Part shown: piece after piece, positions 1 to 5,741 of the stretch
Layout: each line of letters opens with the position of its first letter
Numbering within the stretch: the first letter of the stretch is position 1
DNA from: Leptolyngbya sp. SIO4C5
Lineage (GTDB): Bacteria > Cyanobacteriota > Cyanobacteriia > Phormidesmidales > Phormidesmidaceae
DNA: 8,481 bases
Reading direction: 5' to 3'
NCBI GenBank assembly: GCA_010671965.1
Contig: JAAHIC010000147.1
Coordinates: 1 to 8,481 of the forward strand
Notes under the pieces: generated by a model
The model's database searches: none
What the model saw: the letters and a program-made list of their open reading frames with translations, nothing else
Told to the model about the DNA's origin: nothing
Translations under genes and position numbers: made by a program

Positions 1-1
1 T

Positions 2-69
2 CGAAACCAGCGCCAGCACGATTAGAGTAATGATCGTGGCGCGTCCGGCCACCTTGCGACCTGATAGAC
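2..69. repeat. Left arm of an inverted repeat (foldback) at the window edge
   Basis: The reverse complement of bases 2-60 matches bases 176-234 perfectly over 59 positions. After a 2-base insertion (about 62-63), the match resumes for six more bases (64-69 against 169-174). This stretch sits where the upstream codons of the protease gene should be. In the protease frame it carries a stop at 28-30, so it does not encode that protein. The match is lost at base 1. A short inverted copy at the extreme end of a sequence is typical of a foldback chimera or contig-end artefact; a real palindrome is possible but less likely. Confidence 0.9.
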
Positions 70-432
70 GTGCATCCGCTGGTGCTGCTGGGCTGGCTGG
101 GATTGGTAATCAACGCCATCAACTTAATGCCAGCCGGCCAGCTCGATGGCGGTCGCATCGTGCAGGCAGTCTATGGTCGCAAGGTGGCCGGACGCGCCAC
201 GATCATTACTCTAATCGTGCTGGCGCTGGTTTCGTTCGTTAATCCATTAGCGCTCTACTGGGCCGTGTTGATTCTGTTCTTGCAGCGGAATCTGGAGCGG
301 CCCTGCCTGAATGATCTGAGTGAACCGGACGATGCGCGAGCCGCGTTAGGGCTGCTGGTCTTGTTCTTGATGCTGGCAACGCTGCTACCGCTGTCGCCCG
401 GACTGGCAGGCCGTTTAGGCATTGGGGTCTAG
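61..432 (+). CDS. Site-2 protease (M50, EGY-like), C-terminal fragment
   Basis: This is the C-terminal part of an intramembrane zinc metalloprotease of the M50/S2P family, most like cyanobacterial proteins related to plastid EGY1. Such enzymes cut substrates within the membrane. The fragment reads LIDVHPLVLLGWLG and then NLMPAGQLDGGR at bases 121-156. This is the family's NxxPxxxLDGG motif, whose Asp (145-147) is a zinc ligand. Hydrophobic segments follow, then the ending ERPCLNDLSEPDDARAALG and a last membrane helix, as in cyanobacterial homologues. The HExxH motif and the N-terminal two thirds are missing, because the sequence upstream of about base 61 is the inverted copy. The GTG at 70 is internal, not the start. 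The stop at 430-432 is 7 bases before the next gene, so the two are probably co-transcribed. Confidence 0.85.
   Translation: MIDVHPLVLLGWLGLVINAINLMPAGQLDGGRIVQAVYGRKVAGRATIITLIVLALVSFVNPLALYWAVLILFLQRNLERPCLNDLSEPDDARAALGLLVLFLMLATLLPLSPGLAGRLGIGV
169..234. repeat. Right arm of the inverted repeat, inside the protease gene
   Basis: This is the partner of the left arm, about 100 bases downstream. It is in-frame coding sequence of the site-2 protease (residues VYGRKVAG onward) and the reading frame is intact across it. It is therefore the authentic copy, and the left arm is the displaced inverted one. Confidence 0.9.
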
Positions 433-439
433 AAGCTCT

Positions 440-1171
440 ATGGAAACTGCCGTCTATCGCCTGCTGTTTGATACCCCGGCGCTGCTGGCGGGTAATTTGC
501 GAGAGTGGCAGCGCTACGGCCAGTTAGGGCAGTGCTGCCTGCCCCAGGGAGTGCTAGAAGAGATGAAATTTCTCTGCGATCGCGCGCCCGATCCGGCCTT
601 AGAACCCAAGGCCAGAGAATTTTTCCGGTTTTATCCCACCAGCGGCTGGCAGGTCAGTACCGAGCGTCAGTCCCACCCGGCTTTGACGCAGCCAGACGGC
701 CAAACCCTCAGCAAGCGGGCCAGACAGGCGATCGCGGTGCTGGAGTGCGCCCATGCTTTGGCTCATAAACACCGCGATCAGCTTGTGGTACTTGTGACGA
801 GCAGCCAGCCGCTGCTACAGCAGCTCGCTAAACTGCAGCAGCCAAACCTCTGCGGCCTCACCGAAACGGCGCTTAAAAATTGGGGTCGCACCGAGCAGGT
901 GCCGCTACCGCTGCTGCAGGGTTTGGCCCGGTTGCAAACAGAGGCGAACAATCGCCCTATTCCGGTTAACCCCCGCCCCTCCGTGGCGACCCCCCAGCGG
1001 CGATCGCCGCCTGCCATGACTCGGCCTAAATCGACTCGCCGCTCATCAGCTTCGCAGCTTGTTTCTTTGGGACTGGCTTTGATAGCGATCGCGGCGGCGG
1101 GATTATTTTTGCTCAAGGTGACCCAGCCGCAGCGCTTCGACCAGATTTGGCAAAGGCTGAATATTGAATAA
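440..1171 (+). CDS. PIN-like domain protein with C-terminal membrane anchor
   Basis: This 243-residue protein has three parts. Residues 1-160 look like a degenerate PIN (RNase) fold: a leading strand ending in Asp11 (RLLFDTPALL), Glu40-Glu41 in the second helix (GVLEEMKFL), an alanine-rich helix (RQAIAVLECAHALA, 95-108) and a strand VVLVTSSQPLLQQLA (116-130). Residues 170-205 are a basic, Pro/Arg/Ser-rich linker. Residues 207-226 are one membrane helix, followed by a short polar tail. In an active PIN nuclease the last strand usually ends in T-N/T-D; here it is T-S-S, and the helix position usually held by Asp carries Arg, so catalysis is doubtful. ATG at 440 was chosen because a TTG at 422 overlaps the protease stop and would only add MGSRSS. 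No strong ribosome site is visible, which fits translational coupling to the protease 7 bases upstream. The fold assignment is inferred from pattern alone. Confidence 0.6.
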   Translation: METAVYRLLFDTPALLAGNLREWQRYGQLGQCCLPQGVLEEMKFLCDRAPDPALEPKAREFFRFYPTSGWQVSTERQSHPALTQPDGQTLSKRARQAIAVLECAHALAHKHRDQLVVLVTSSQPLLQQLAKLQQPNLCGLTETALKNWGRTEQVPLPLLQGLARLQTEANNRPIPVNPRPSVATPQRRSPPAMTRPKSTRRSSASQLVSLGLALIAIAAAGLFLLKVTQPQRFDQIWQRLNIE

Positions 1172-1207
1172 TTTGAATTGACAATAGGCCACAAACCTTC
1201 TTATAGC

Positions 1208-1233
1208 GGTGCGTTGTGATGCCACAACGCACC
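1208..1233. terminator. Perfect 11-bp stem-loop between convergent genes
   Basis: GGTGCGTTGTG (1208-1218) and CACAACGCACC (1223-1233) pair perfectly around a 4-base loop. It lies between the ends of the PIN-like gene (+) and cysC (-), where it could stop transcription from both sides. Neither side has a proper T-run, so it is not a canonical intrinsic terminator. Hairpins built on GTGCGTT/AACGCAC are common as dispersed repeats in cyanobacterial genomes, and this may be one of them. Confidence 0.45.
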
Positions 1234-1251
1234 CCATAAAAGAAAATGCCG

Positions 1252-1806
1252 CTAGACCGCAGCCGCTACTGGCTGGAGATAGCCCATTTCCTCTAGCTTT
1301 GCCAGCACCTTGTTGACGCTCTCTTCGAGACTCTCTTTGTCGGTGCGGCACTCGACTTCGGGATTAGTAGGCGCTTCGTAAGGATCGTCAATCCCCGTAA
1401 AGCCCTTGATTTCTCCGGCTCTGGCCTTTTTATAAAGCCCTTTGACATCCCGCTCCTCGCAGACTTCTACCGGCGCGTTGACATAGATCTCAACGAAATC
1501 TTCTATGCGATCGCGCACCTCTTCGCGTACCGCCTGGTAGGGAGAAATGGCCGACACCAGCACAATGACGCCGTTGCGGGTAAGCAGGTGGGAAACAAAG
1601 CCAATCCGGCGAATGTTTTCATCCCGGTCTTCTTTGCTGAAGCCTAAGCCCTTGGTCAAATTGGTGCGAACAATATCGCCGTCTAGCACCTCTAGCTTGC
1701 AGCTCCGGGCGCGTAGTTCCTGTTCCAAAGCCCGCGCAATCGTGGACTTGCCGGAACCGCTCAAACCCGTAAACCAAACTGTAACTCCGCGTTGTTGTGA
1801 ACCCAT
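1252..1806 (-). CDS. cysC: Adenylylsulfate (APS) kinase CysC
   Basis: It phosphorylates APS with ATP to make PAPS, the second step of sulfate activation, in the cytoplasm. At 184 residues it is full length for a stand-alone CysC. Visible motifs are the P-loop GLSGSGKST (14-22), [10 protein letters not shown] (41-50), the APS-binding stretch [15 protein letters not shown] (56-70), VSAISPY (84-90) with the Ser of ISP corresponding to the phospho-accepting Ser of other CysC proteins, and the lid/substrate segment KGLYKKAR plus [11 protein letters not shown] (122-146). There is no fused sulfurylase. The ATG is preceded by AGGAGA, 14 bases away, which is somewhat far. It follows the SLC13 permease on the same strand with a 124-base gap, which suggests a sulfur-assimilation pair. 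It converges on the PIN-like gene. Confidence 0.97.
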   Translation of the reverse strand: MGSQQRGVTVWFTGLSGSGKSTIARALEQELRARSCKLEVLDGDIVRTNLTKGLGFSKEDRDENIRRIGFVSHLLTRNGVIVLVSAISPYQAVREEVRDRIEDFVEIYVNAPVEVCEERDVKGLYKKARAGEIKGFTGIDDPYEAPTNPEVECRTDKESLEESVNKVLAKLEEMGYLQPVAAAV

Positions 1807-1820
1807 AACTGCTTTTTCTA

Positions 1821-1826
1821 TCTCCT
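1821..1826 (-). promoter_or_regulatory. Candidate ribosome-binding site of cysC
   Basis: The minus strand reads AGGAGA here, 14 bases before the cysC ATG. The core matches the anti-Shine-Dalgarno, but the spacing is longer than the usual 5-10 bases. It supports this ATG because no other in-frame start is better placed. Confidence 0.45.
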
Positions 1827-1891
1827 AACATCGTGGACGTAAACACCTGCCTGAGCCAAATTCCTGTCTAGGACTGCTCGACAGTTTGACC

Positions 1892-1915
1892 TGAGAGGGC
1901 CATCAGCCGCTCTCA
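1892..1915. other. Stem-loop between the SLC13 gene and cysC
   Basis: TGAGAG-GGC (1892-1900) pairs with GCC-G-CTCTCA (1906-1915) around a CATCA loop, giving nine base pairs with one bulged G. It sits 16 bases past the SLC13 stop on the minus strand. No T-run follows, so it may be a weak attenuator, an mRNA 3'-end stabiliser or chance. Confidence 0.3.
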
Positions 1916-1930
1916 CAGCTCTGACCGGGG

Positions 1931-3718
1931 CTAAAGCCCATACAGCCAGAGTGCCAGGGCCGGGGTAATCACCGCCATAATCAGGCTCAGTGGCCCCCCG
2001 ACTCTGACAAAATCTAAAAACCGATAGCCGCCCACCCCGTAGATCATCGTATTGGTCTGATAGCCAATCGGGGTCATGAAGCTGTTAGAGGCGGCAAAGG
2101 TAATCACAAACATCATGGTGAAGGGGTTTAGATCTAGGGTTTGAGCTACCTGTACCCCGACGGGCAGCAGCAAAATCACCGCTGCGCTGTTGGACAAAAT
2201 ACCTGTGAGCAAGGATGTCATGGCAAAAACAAACAGCAGCAGCCAGTAGCTGGAAAGTCCCCCGCCCAGGTTGACTAGCTGTTCAGCGATGATCTGGGTC
2301 GTGCCGGACTTTTCCATAGCCGTTCCCAGGGGAATCAGGCAGGCCAGTAAAAAAATGACGTCCCAGCGCACTGCCTGGTAGAGTTCACCTGGCTTCAGAC
2401 AGCCAGTCAGAATCATCAGCATCACTCCGGCCAGAGCCGATACCAAAATTGGTATTTGGGTCACTGCCGCCAGCACCACCACGCCCACCCCAATGCCAAT
2501 GGCAATATTGGCCCGATCTGAGCGCAGCGTTTCTAAGTCGCGCTGCTCTAGCACCAGCAAATCACGGCTGGTTTGTAAACCGACAAAGCTCTGCTTTGGC
2601 CCCTGCACCAGCAGCAGATCGCCAAATCTCAGCGGCACTTTACCCAGGCGATCGCGCACCAGTTCCTCCCCCCGCCGCATCGCCAGCACCGTAGCGTTAT
2701 GGCGCTGCCGGAAGCGAATTTCCTTGAGGGTAGAGCCAATCAGGTTGGAGTTGGACAGCACCAGCACCTCAGCCACCCCCTCTACGTCGGAGCTGAGGTC
2801 GGCCTGCCAGGACTTTTGGCCAAACTGCACATCTGGCAAAATCTCAATCCCTTCACTGTCGCGGATTTTGAGCAGATCTTGCCGTCCGCCCCGCACCAGC
2901 AGGATATCTCCGGCAGCGAGGGTCTTATCGGCTAGAGGCTGGGGAAAGCGGTTGCCGTTGCGAATCACCTCTAGCACGTCTACGTCAAAGCGGCGTTGAA
3001 GCTGGCTTTCTTTGAGGCTGTGGCCAACTAGGCTAGAGCGAGGCGTAATCACCACTTCGCTGACGTAGTCCTTGAGGGCGTAGTCTTCACCGAGGCCGTC
3101 GTAGGGTGCCTTGCGATCGGGCAGCAGGGCGGGCGCGACGCAGACCAGATAGGCCAGCCCTACAACAAAGATAATGGCCCCCATTGCCGTGAATTGAAAC
3201 AGGCTGAATTCACCGTAGCCCAGCTTATCGGAAAGGCCGCTGGCCAGAACGCTGGTGGAGGTGCCCACTACGGTCATCATGCCGCCGAGAATAGTGGCAA
3301 AAGACAGCGGCATCAGCAGCTTGGAAACCGAGATCCGCTGCTGACGGCATAGATCTTCAATGATAGGCAGAAAGACGGAAACCACGGCGGTGTTGTTGAT
3401 GACGCCGGAAATCGGCCCGGCGATCGCCCCCATCGCTAGAATTTGCTGACTAGGCTGCTTGCCGCCCCAGCGAATAATCCAGCTACTGGCCTGCTGCAGG
3501 GCACCCGTACGGGAGATGCCGGCGCTGAGAACAAACATGGCCATAACGGTGATGGTGGCAGAGTTGCTAAAGCCAGCAATCCCTTCTTCGGGCGTCACCA
3601 AACCTAGCAGCATCAAGAGTACCATCACGGACAGAGCGGTAATATCCGCTGGCAGCCACTCAAATACAAAACAGGCTAAAGCCGCGATCGTAATGCCGAG
3701 GGTCAAAATCATTGGCAT
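1931..3718 (-). CDS. SLC13-type anion permease with two RCK_C (TrkA-C) domains
   Basis: A 595-residue inner-membrane transporter of the DASS/SLC13 type. It belongs to the branch that includes algal SAC1/SLT and cyanobacterial sodium/sulfate symporter homologues. Residues 1-200 are the first membrane half, with FSNSATITVMAMFVLSAGIS (50-69), the clamp-like INNTAVVSVFLP (107-118) and VGTSTSVLASG (151-161). Residues about 216-298 and 310-392 are two RCK_C domains (GHSLKE..FDVDVLEVIRNG and GSTLKEIRFRQRHNATVLAMRRG). Residues 403-595 are the second membrane half, with ILSNSAAVILLLPVG (507-521) and TPIGYQTNTMIYGVGGYRF (549-567). The start is MPMI at 3718; a second ATG two codons on is equally possible, and neither has a clear ribosome site. 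Sulfate as substrate is inferred from cysC just downstream; other anions are possible. RCK_C domains usually sense small ligands. Confidence 0.9.
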   Translation of the reverse strand: MPMILTLGITIAALACFVFEWLPADITALSVMVLLMLLGLVTPEEGIAGFSNSATITVMAMFVLSAGISRTGALQQASSWIIRWGGKQPSQQILAMGAIAGPISGVINNTAVVSVFLPIIEDLCRQQRISVSKLLMPLSFATILGGMMTVVGTSTSVLASGLSDKLGYGEFSLFQFTAMGAIIFVVGLAYLVCVAPALLPDRKAPYDGLGEDYALKDYVSEVVITPRSSLVGHSLKESQLQRRFDVDVLEVIRNGNRFPQPLADKTLAAGDILLVRGGRQDLLKIRDSEGIEILPDVQFGQKSWQADLSSDVEGVAEVLVLSNSNLIGSTLKEIRFRQRHNATVLAMRRGEELVRDRLGKVPLRFGDLLLVQGPKQSFVGLQTSRDLLVLEQRDLETLRSDRANIAIGIGVGVVVLAAVTQIPILVSALAGVMLMILTGCLKPGELYQAVRWDVIFLLACLIPLGTAMEKSGTTQIIAEQLVNLGGGLSSYWLLLFVFAMTSLLTGILSNSAAVILLLPVGVQVAQTLDLNPFTMMFVITFAASNSFMTPIGYQTNTMIYGVGGYRFLDFVRVGGPLSLIMAVITPALALWLYGL

Positions 3719-3805
3719 GGCGTTGCAAAACTAGCCCCATTGCCAGAGCCGCTTAATCTAACTTCAAACTTAGTACTGATAGACGGGCCTCCGAGGAATT
3801 CAGTC

Positions 3806-3843
3806 GGTAAATGCCTAAAGCTTTACCAAAACTTGATGCCTAA
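3806..3843. promoter_or_regulatory. Palindrome and direct repeats upstream of the SLC13 gene
   Basis: In the 174-base gap upstream of the permease, TAAAGCTTTA (3816-3825) is a perfect 10-base palindrome nested in a GGTAAA...TTTACC inverted pair (3806-3811, 3822-3827). ATGCCTAA occurs twice (3811-3818 and 3836-3843), exactly 25 bases apart. It is a possible regulator-binding region about 90-125 bases before the permease ATG. I could not recognise a known operator or a convincing -35/-10 pair in this gap. Confidence 0.3.
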
Positions 3844-3892
3844 TTTACATTAAGCCCGACCTTTCTGGGCCGTTAACGAGTTAAACATCCTA

Positions 3893-4873
3893 TCAGGAAG
3901 GAAAGGACGTATTAAAAAGGCTCGAAGTTGCATTTTGGCGGCTACCAAACATGCGGGCATAGACATAGGTAAATTCGCCACCTAGAAAGAAAATCTGGCT
4001 GGTGAGATAAATCCAAAACATCAGCACCATTACCCCGCCCACGACGCCGTAAGACTTGAAGCGACTGCCCAGGCTGATGACGCTGTTACTAATGAGCTGC
4101 TGCAAAATAACTAATAACAAAGCAGTTAACAGTCCGCTCAAGCGCACATCTCGCCACTGGATCCGGCGCGGCGGCAACACCTTAAACAGCAGCATCAGCA
4201 CCAGGGTCAGCAGCAAGAATGAGACAATGAGCTGCAAATAAGGCAGCAGCTTCACGCCGTCCAGCACAATTAGCCCCACCTGGCTGCTGACCGTGTTAAC
4301 CACTTTGAGAAAAATATCGATCGCAATTTTGGACAGCATGGAAGCTAACAAAATAGCGGCAGACCCCAATACCAGCAGGAAGGCAAAAACACGTCGGCGC
4401 AAAAACCGCAGCACAATTCTCTGCCAGCTGAGATTTTGCTCAATGGGTTCATGAGCGCGCCAAATTTTCTCAAACGAGCGATCGAGGGCGTTGAAAAAGC
4501 CGCTGGCGGTAAAGAGCAAAACTGCAAAACCGACAATGCTGGCCTCGACGCTGCCCTCGTGTAGCTGCAGCAGGGTGGTTTCAACAACGTTGAAGGCGCT
4601 AGGTGGCAGCAGCTCTTGGGCTAAGACTAGAATCTGCCCGTAGATATCAGTCTCAGGGCCTAGCAAAAAGCCCATAACGCTGAGCATGACCAGCAGAATC
4701 GGAAAAAGCGAAAATAAGGCATAGTACGCCAACGACGCCCCCATATCCAAACAGCCATCTTGCTGCCATTTAAAGAAGGTACGCACAAAAAGCTGTACAA
4801 ATTTTGAGCGATAGATCTCCTTTGTTTTGGCAGGCTCTCGGATAAATACTGGCAGGTGACTTCGTTTCGGCAT
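3893..4873 (-). CDS. YihY/BrkB-family (UPF0761) membrane protein
   Basis: A protein of about 326 residues in the YihY/virulence-factor-BrkB family. These are integral membrane proteins whose function is not established (the older ribonuclease BN label was mistaken). After a basic, soluble N-terminus of about 45 residues comes the family signature ASLAYYALFSLFPILL (48-63, counted from the GTG). Further membrane segments lie at about 115-133, 163-182, 211-234, 247-265 and 279-305. The last includes SYGVVGGVMVLMFWIYLTSQ and LGGEFTYVYAR, typical of the family's C-terminal end. The ATG at 4873 is preferred; a GTG two codons upstream (4879) is in frame. Neither has a good ribosome site. It is divergent from the DUF2085 gene and lies upstream of the permease on the same strand, so co-transcription with permease and cysC is possible. 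Confidence 0.92.
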   Translation of the reverse strand: MPKRSHLPVFIREPAKTKEIYRSKFVQLFVRTFFKWQQDGCLDMGASLAYYALFSLFPILLVMLSVMGFLLGPETDIYGQILVLAQELLPPSAFNVVETTLLQLHEGSVEASIVGFAVLLFTASGFFNALDRSFEKIWRAHEPIEQNLSWQRIVLRFLRRRVFAFLLVLGSAAILLASMLSKIAIDIFLKVVNTVSSQVGLIVLDGVKLLPYLQLIVSFLLLTLVLMLLFKVLPPRRIQWRDVRLSGLLTALLLVILQQLISNSVISLGSRFKSYGVVGGVMVLMFWIYLTSQIFFLGGEFTYVYARMFGSRQNATSSLFNTSFPS

Positions 4874-4942
4874 TGGCACAAGCGAGGTAGGGAGCCTTGA
4901 TCTTGGAGGAGTCGCCCCTAAACAGCCTGGGCGGCTAACAAC

Positions 4943-4973
4943 TACAATTAAGTACAGCTTAAATCATTGCTGT
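4943..4973 (+). promoter_or_regulatory. Candidate -10 box and overlapping inverted repeats in the divergent gap
   Basis: TACAAT (4943-4948) matches the -10 consensus at five of six bases and would start transcription about 33 bases before the DUF2085 ATG; no good -35 is visible. Immediately downstream, TTAAG-N5-CTTAA (4948-4962) overlaps ACAGC-N10-GCTGT (4954-4973). Either could be an operator for one or both divergent genes. No NtcA-type GTA-N8-TAC is present. Confidence 0.35.
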
Positions 4974-4987
4974 GAAACGGACGTGCT

Positions 4988-5518
4988 ATGGCTTCTTCCT
5001 CTGTGGCTTCTTGGCGTTATGGCTGGCCTAGCCTGCTGGCAGATATTGTGCTGGCGGGTTTAGTTTCTGGCCCAATTGCAGCTCCTTTCTTAGCTGCTGC
5101 GCCGCTGCCCATTTTGCCGCAGATTGCCGACATTATCTACACAATGGGCCAGCATGTCTGTCCGCAGCCAGAGCTGGGGCCAATGCTGTGGTCGCCCTAC
5201 ATCATGGCTGTTTGCACCCGCTGTTATGGTACTGTTTTGGGGCTGGTCTTAATGCGCTGGCTCTATGCTCAAGATCGGGGACGCAGCCGTTACTGGCTAG
5301 AGCAGTATGGGCTGTGGGGCTTCGTGATTGCCTTTGCGATCTGTCTGTTTTATCCGCTGGAGCTAGCGCTGCAAAACTTCAGCGCCTGGGAGGTGAATAA
5401 CGGCGTGATGGCCCTGTTTGGCCTGATTGCCGGATTGGGATTGGGGGCCTACATTATGCCTATGCTGTATCCCGGCGTGGTGCGGTTGGGGCCGCTGGCT
5501 CAAAAGCCGGGTCGCTGA
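4988..5518 (+). CDS. DUF2085 membrane protein
   Basis: A 176-residue protein matching the pattern of DUF2085, a membrane family without an assigned function. It has a hydrophobic N-terminal segment (about 15-43), then the family core MGQHVCPQPELGP...WSPYIMAVCTRCYG (53-81) leading into a second helix (81-95), a third helix (107-127) and a fourth (139-161). His56, Cys58, Cys76 and Cys79 form an HxC...CxxC set that resembles a metal- or redox-active site; that role is inferred. ATG is preceded by a weak CGGA six bases away. It is divergent from the YihY-type gene and followed by a 223-base gap before comB, so it is probably a single-gene unit. Its products and partners cannot be read from context. 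Confidence 0.85.
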   Translation: MASSSVASWRYGWPSLLADIVLAGLVSGPIAAPFLAAAPLPILPQIADIIYTMGQHVCPQPELGPMLWSPYIMAVCTRCYGTVLGLVLMRWLYAQDRGRSRYWLEQYGLWGFVIAFAICLFYPLELALQNFSAWEVNNGVMALFGLIAGLGLGAYIMPMLYPGVVRLGPLAQKPGR

Positions 5519-5520
5519 GG

Positions 5521-5568
5521 CTGCTGGCAAAGAGGCCGCGCAAATTTGAGCGCATAGCGGCTTAGCAG
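5521..5568 (+). other. Imperfect stem-loop after the DUF2085 gene
   Basis: CTGCT (5521-5525) and AGGCCGC (5533-5539) pair with GCGGCTT (5557-5563) and AGCAG (5564-5568), with a 7-base bulge on the left side and one G-U pair. A second small hairpin, TTGAGC (5577-5582) with GCTCAA (5597-5602), follows. This is the natural place for the DUF2085 transcript to end, but there is no T-run directly after the first stem. The rest of the 5519-5741 gap holds a HIP1 site (5604-5611) and the comB promoter candidate, with nothing else I can recognise. Confidence 0.3.
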
Positions 5569-5708
5569 AGATCTTGTTGAGCTTGGACATTTTTCTGCTC
5601 AAGGCGATCGCGCATGAGTGCTGAGCTCCCGGCTGAATTCTGGAGCGCTAGGAGCGGCGGCGGACTAATTTTTCGTTTTAGGGTAAGCCTTGGGCCTAGA
5701 ATGGAAAA

Positions 5709-5736
5709 TTGTCAATTCAATATTCTTTAACATAAT
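5709..5736 (+). promoter_or_regulatory. Candidate sigma-70-type promoter of comB
   Basis: TTGTCA (5709-5714) and CATAAT (5731-5736) each match consensus at five of six bases with a 16-base spacer. The predicted transcription start falls at about 5742-5744, on the comB GTG itself, which would make the mRNA leaderless. Confidence 0.5.
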
Positions 5737-5741
5737 TATCC

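Noticed and set aside
30..242. 70-codon open frame starting at the left edge
   Set aside because: It begins inside the inverted left arm and continues in a wrong frame of the site-2 protease; it is produced by the foldback junction.
778..1194. Minus-strand frame opposite the PIN-like gene
   Set aside because: It has no recognisable domain and runs across the stop of the plus-strand gene, which has the better start and a family-like pattern plus a clear membrane helix.
2493..2999. Long plus-strand frame opposite the SLC13 permease
   Set aside because: It is antisense to well-conserved RCK_C domains, the composition is Ser/Arg-rich and low complexity, and it has no family resemblance; a shadow of the real gene.
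3871..3886. GTTAAC-GA-GTTAAA near the end of the YihY-type gene as an attachment or binding site
   Set aside because: It is short, AT-rich and unaccompanied by an integrase, tRNA or any mobile gene.
5614..5730. A 38-codon frame (ATG at 5614) just upstream of comB, with AAGG nine bases before it
   Set aside because: No recognisable motif, it overlaps the comB -35 region, and its 5' end is adjacent to a HIP1 site. It could be an upstream ORF but nothing positive supports it.
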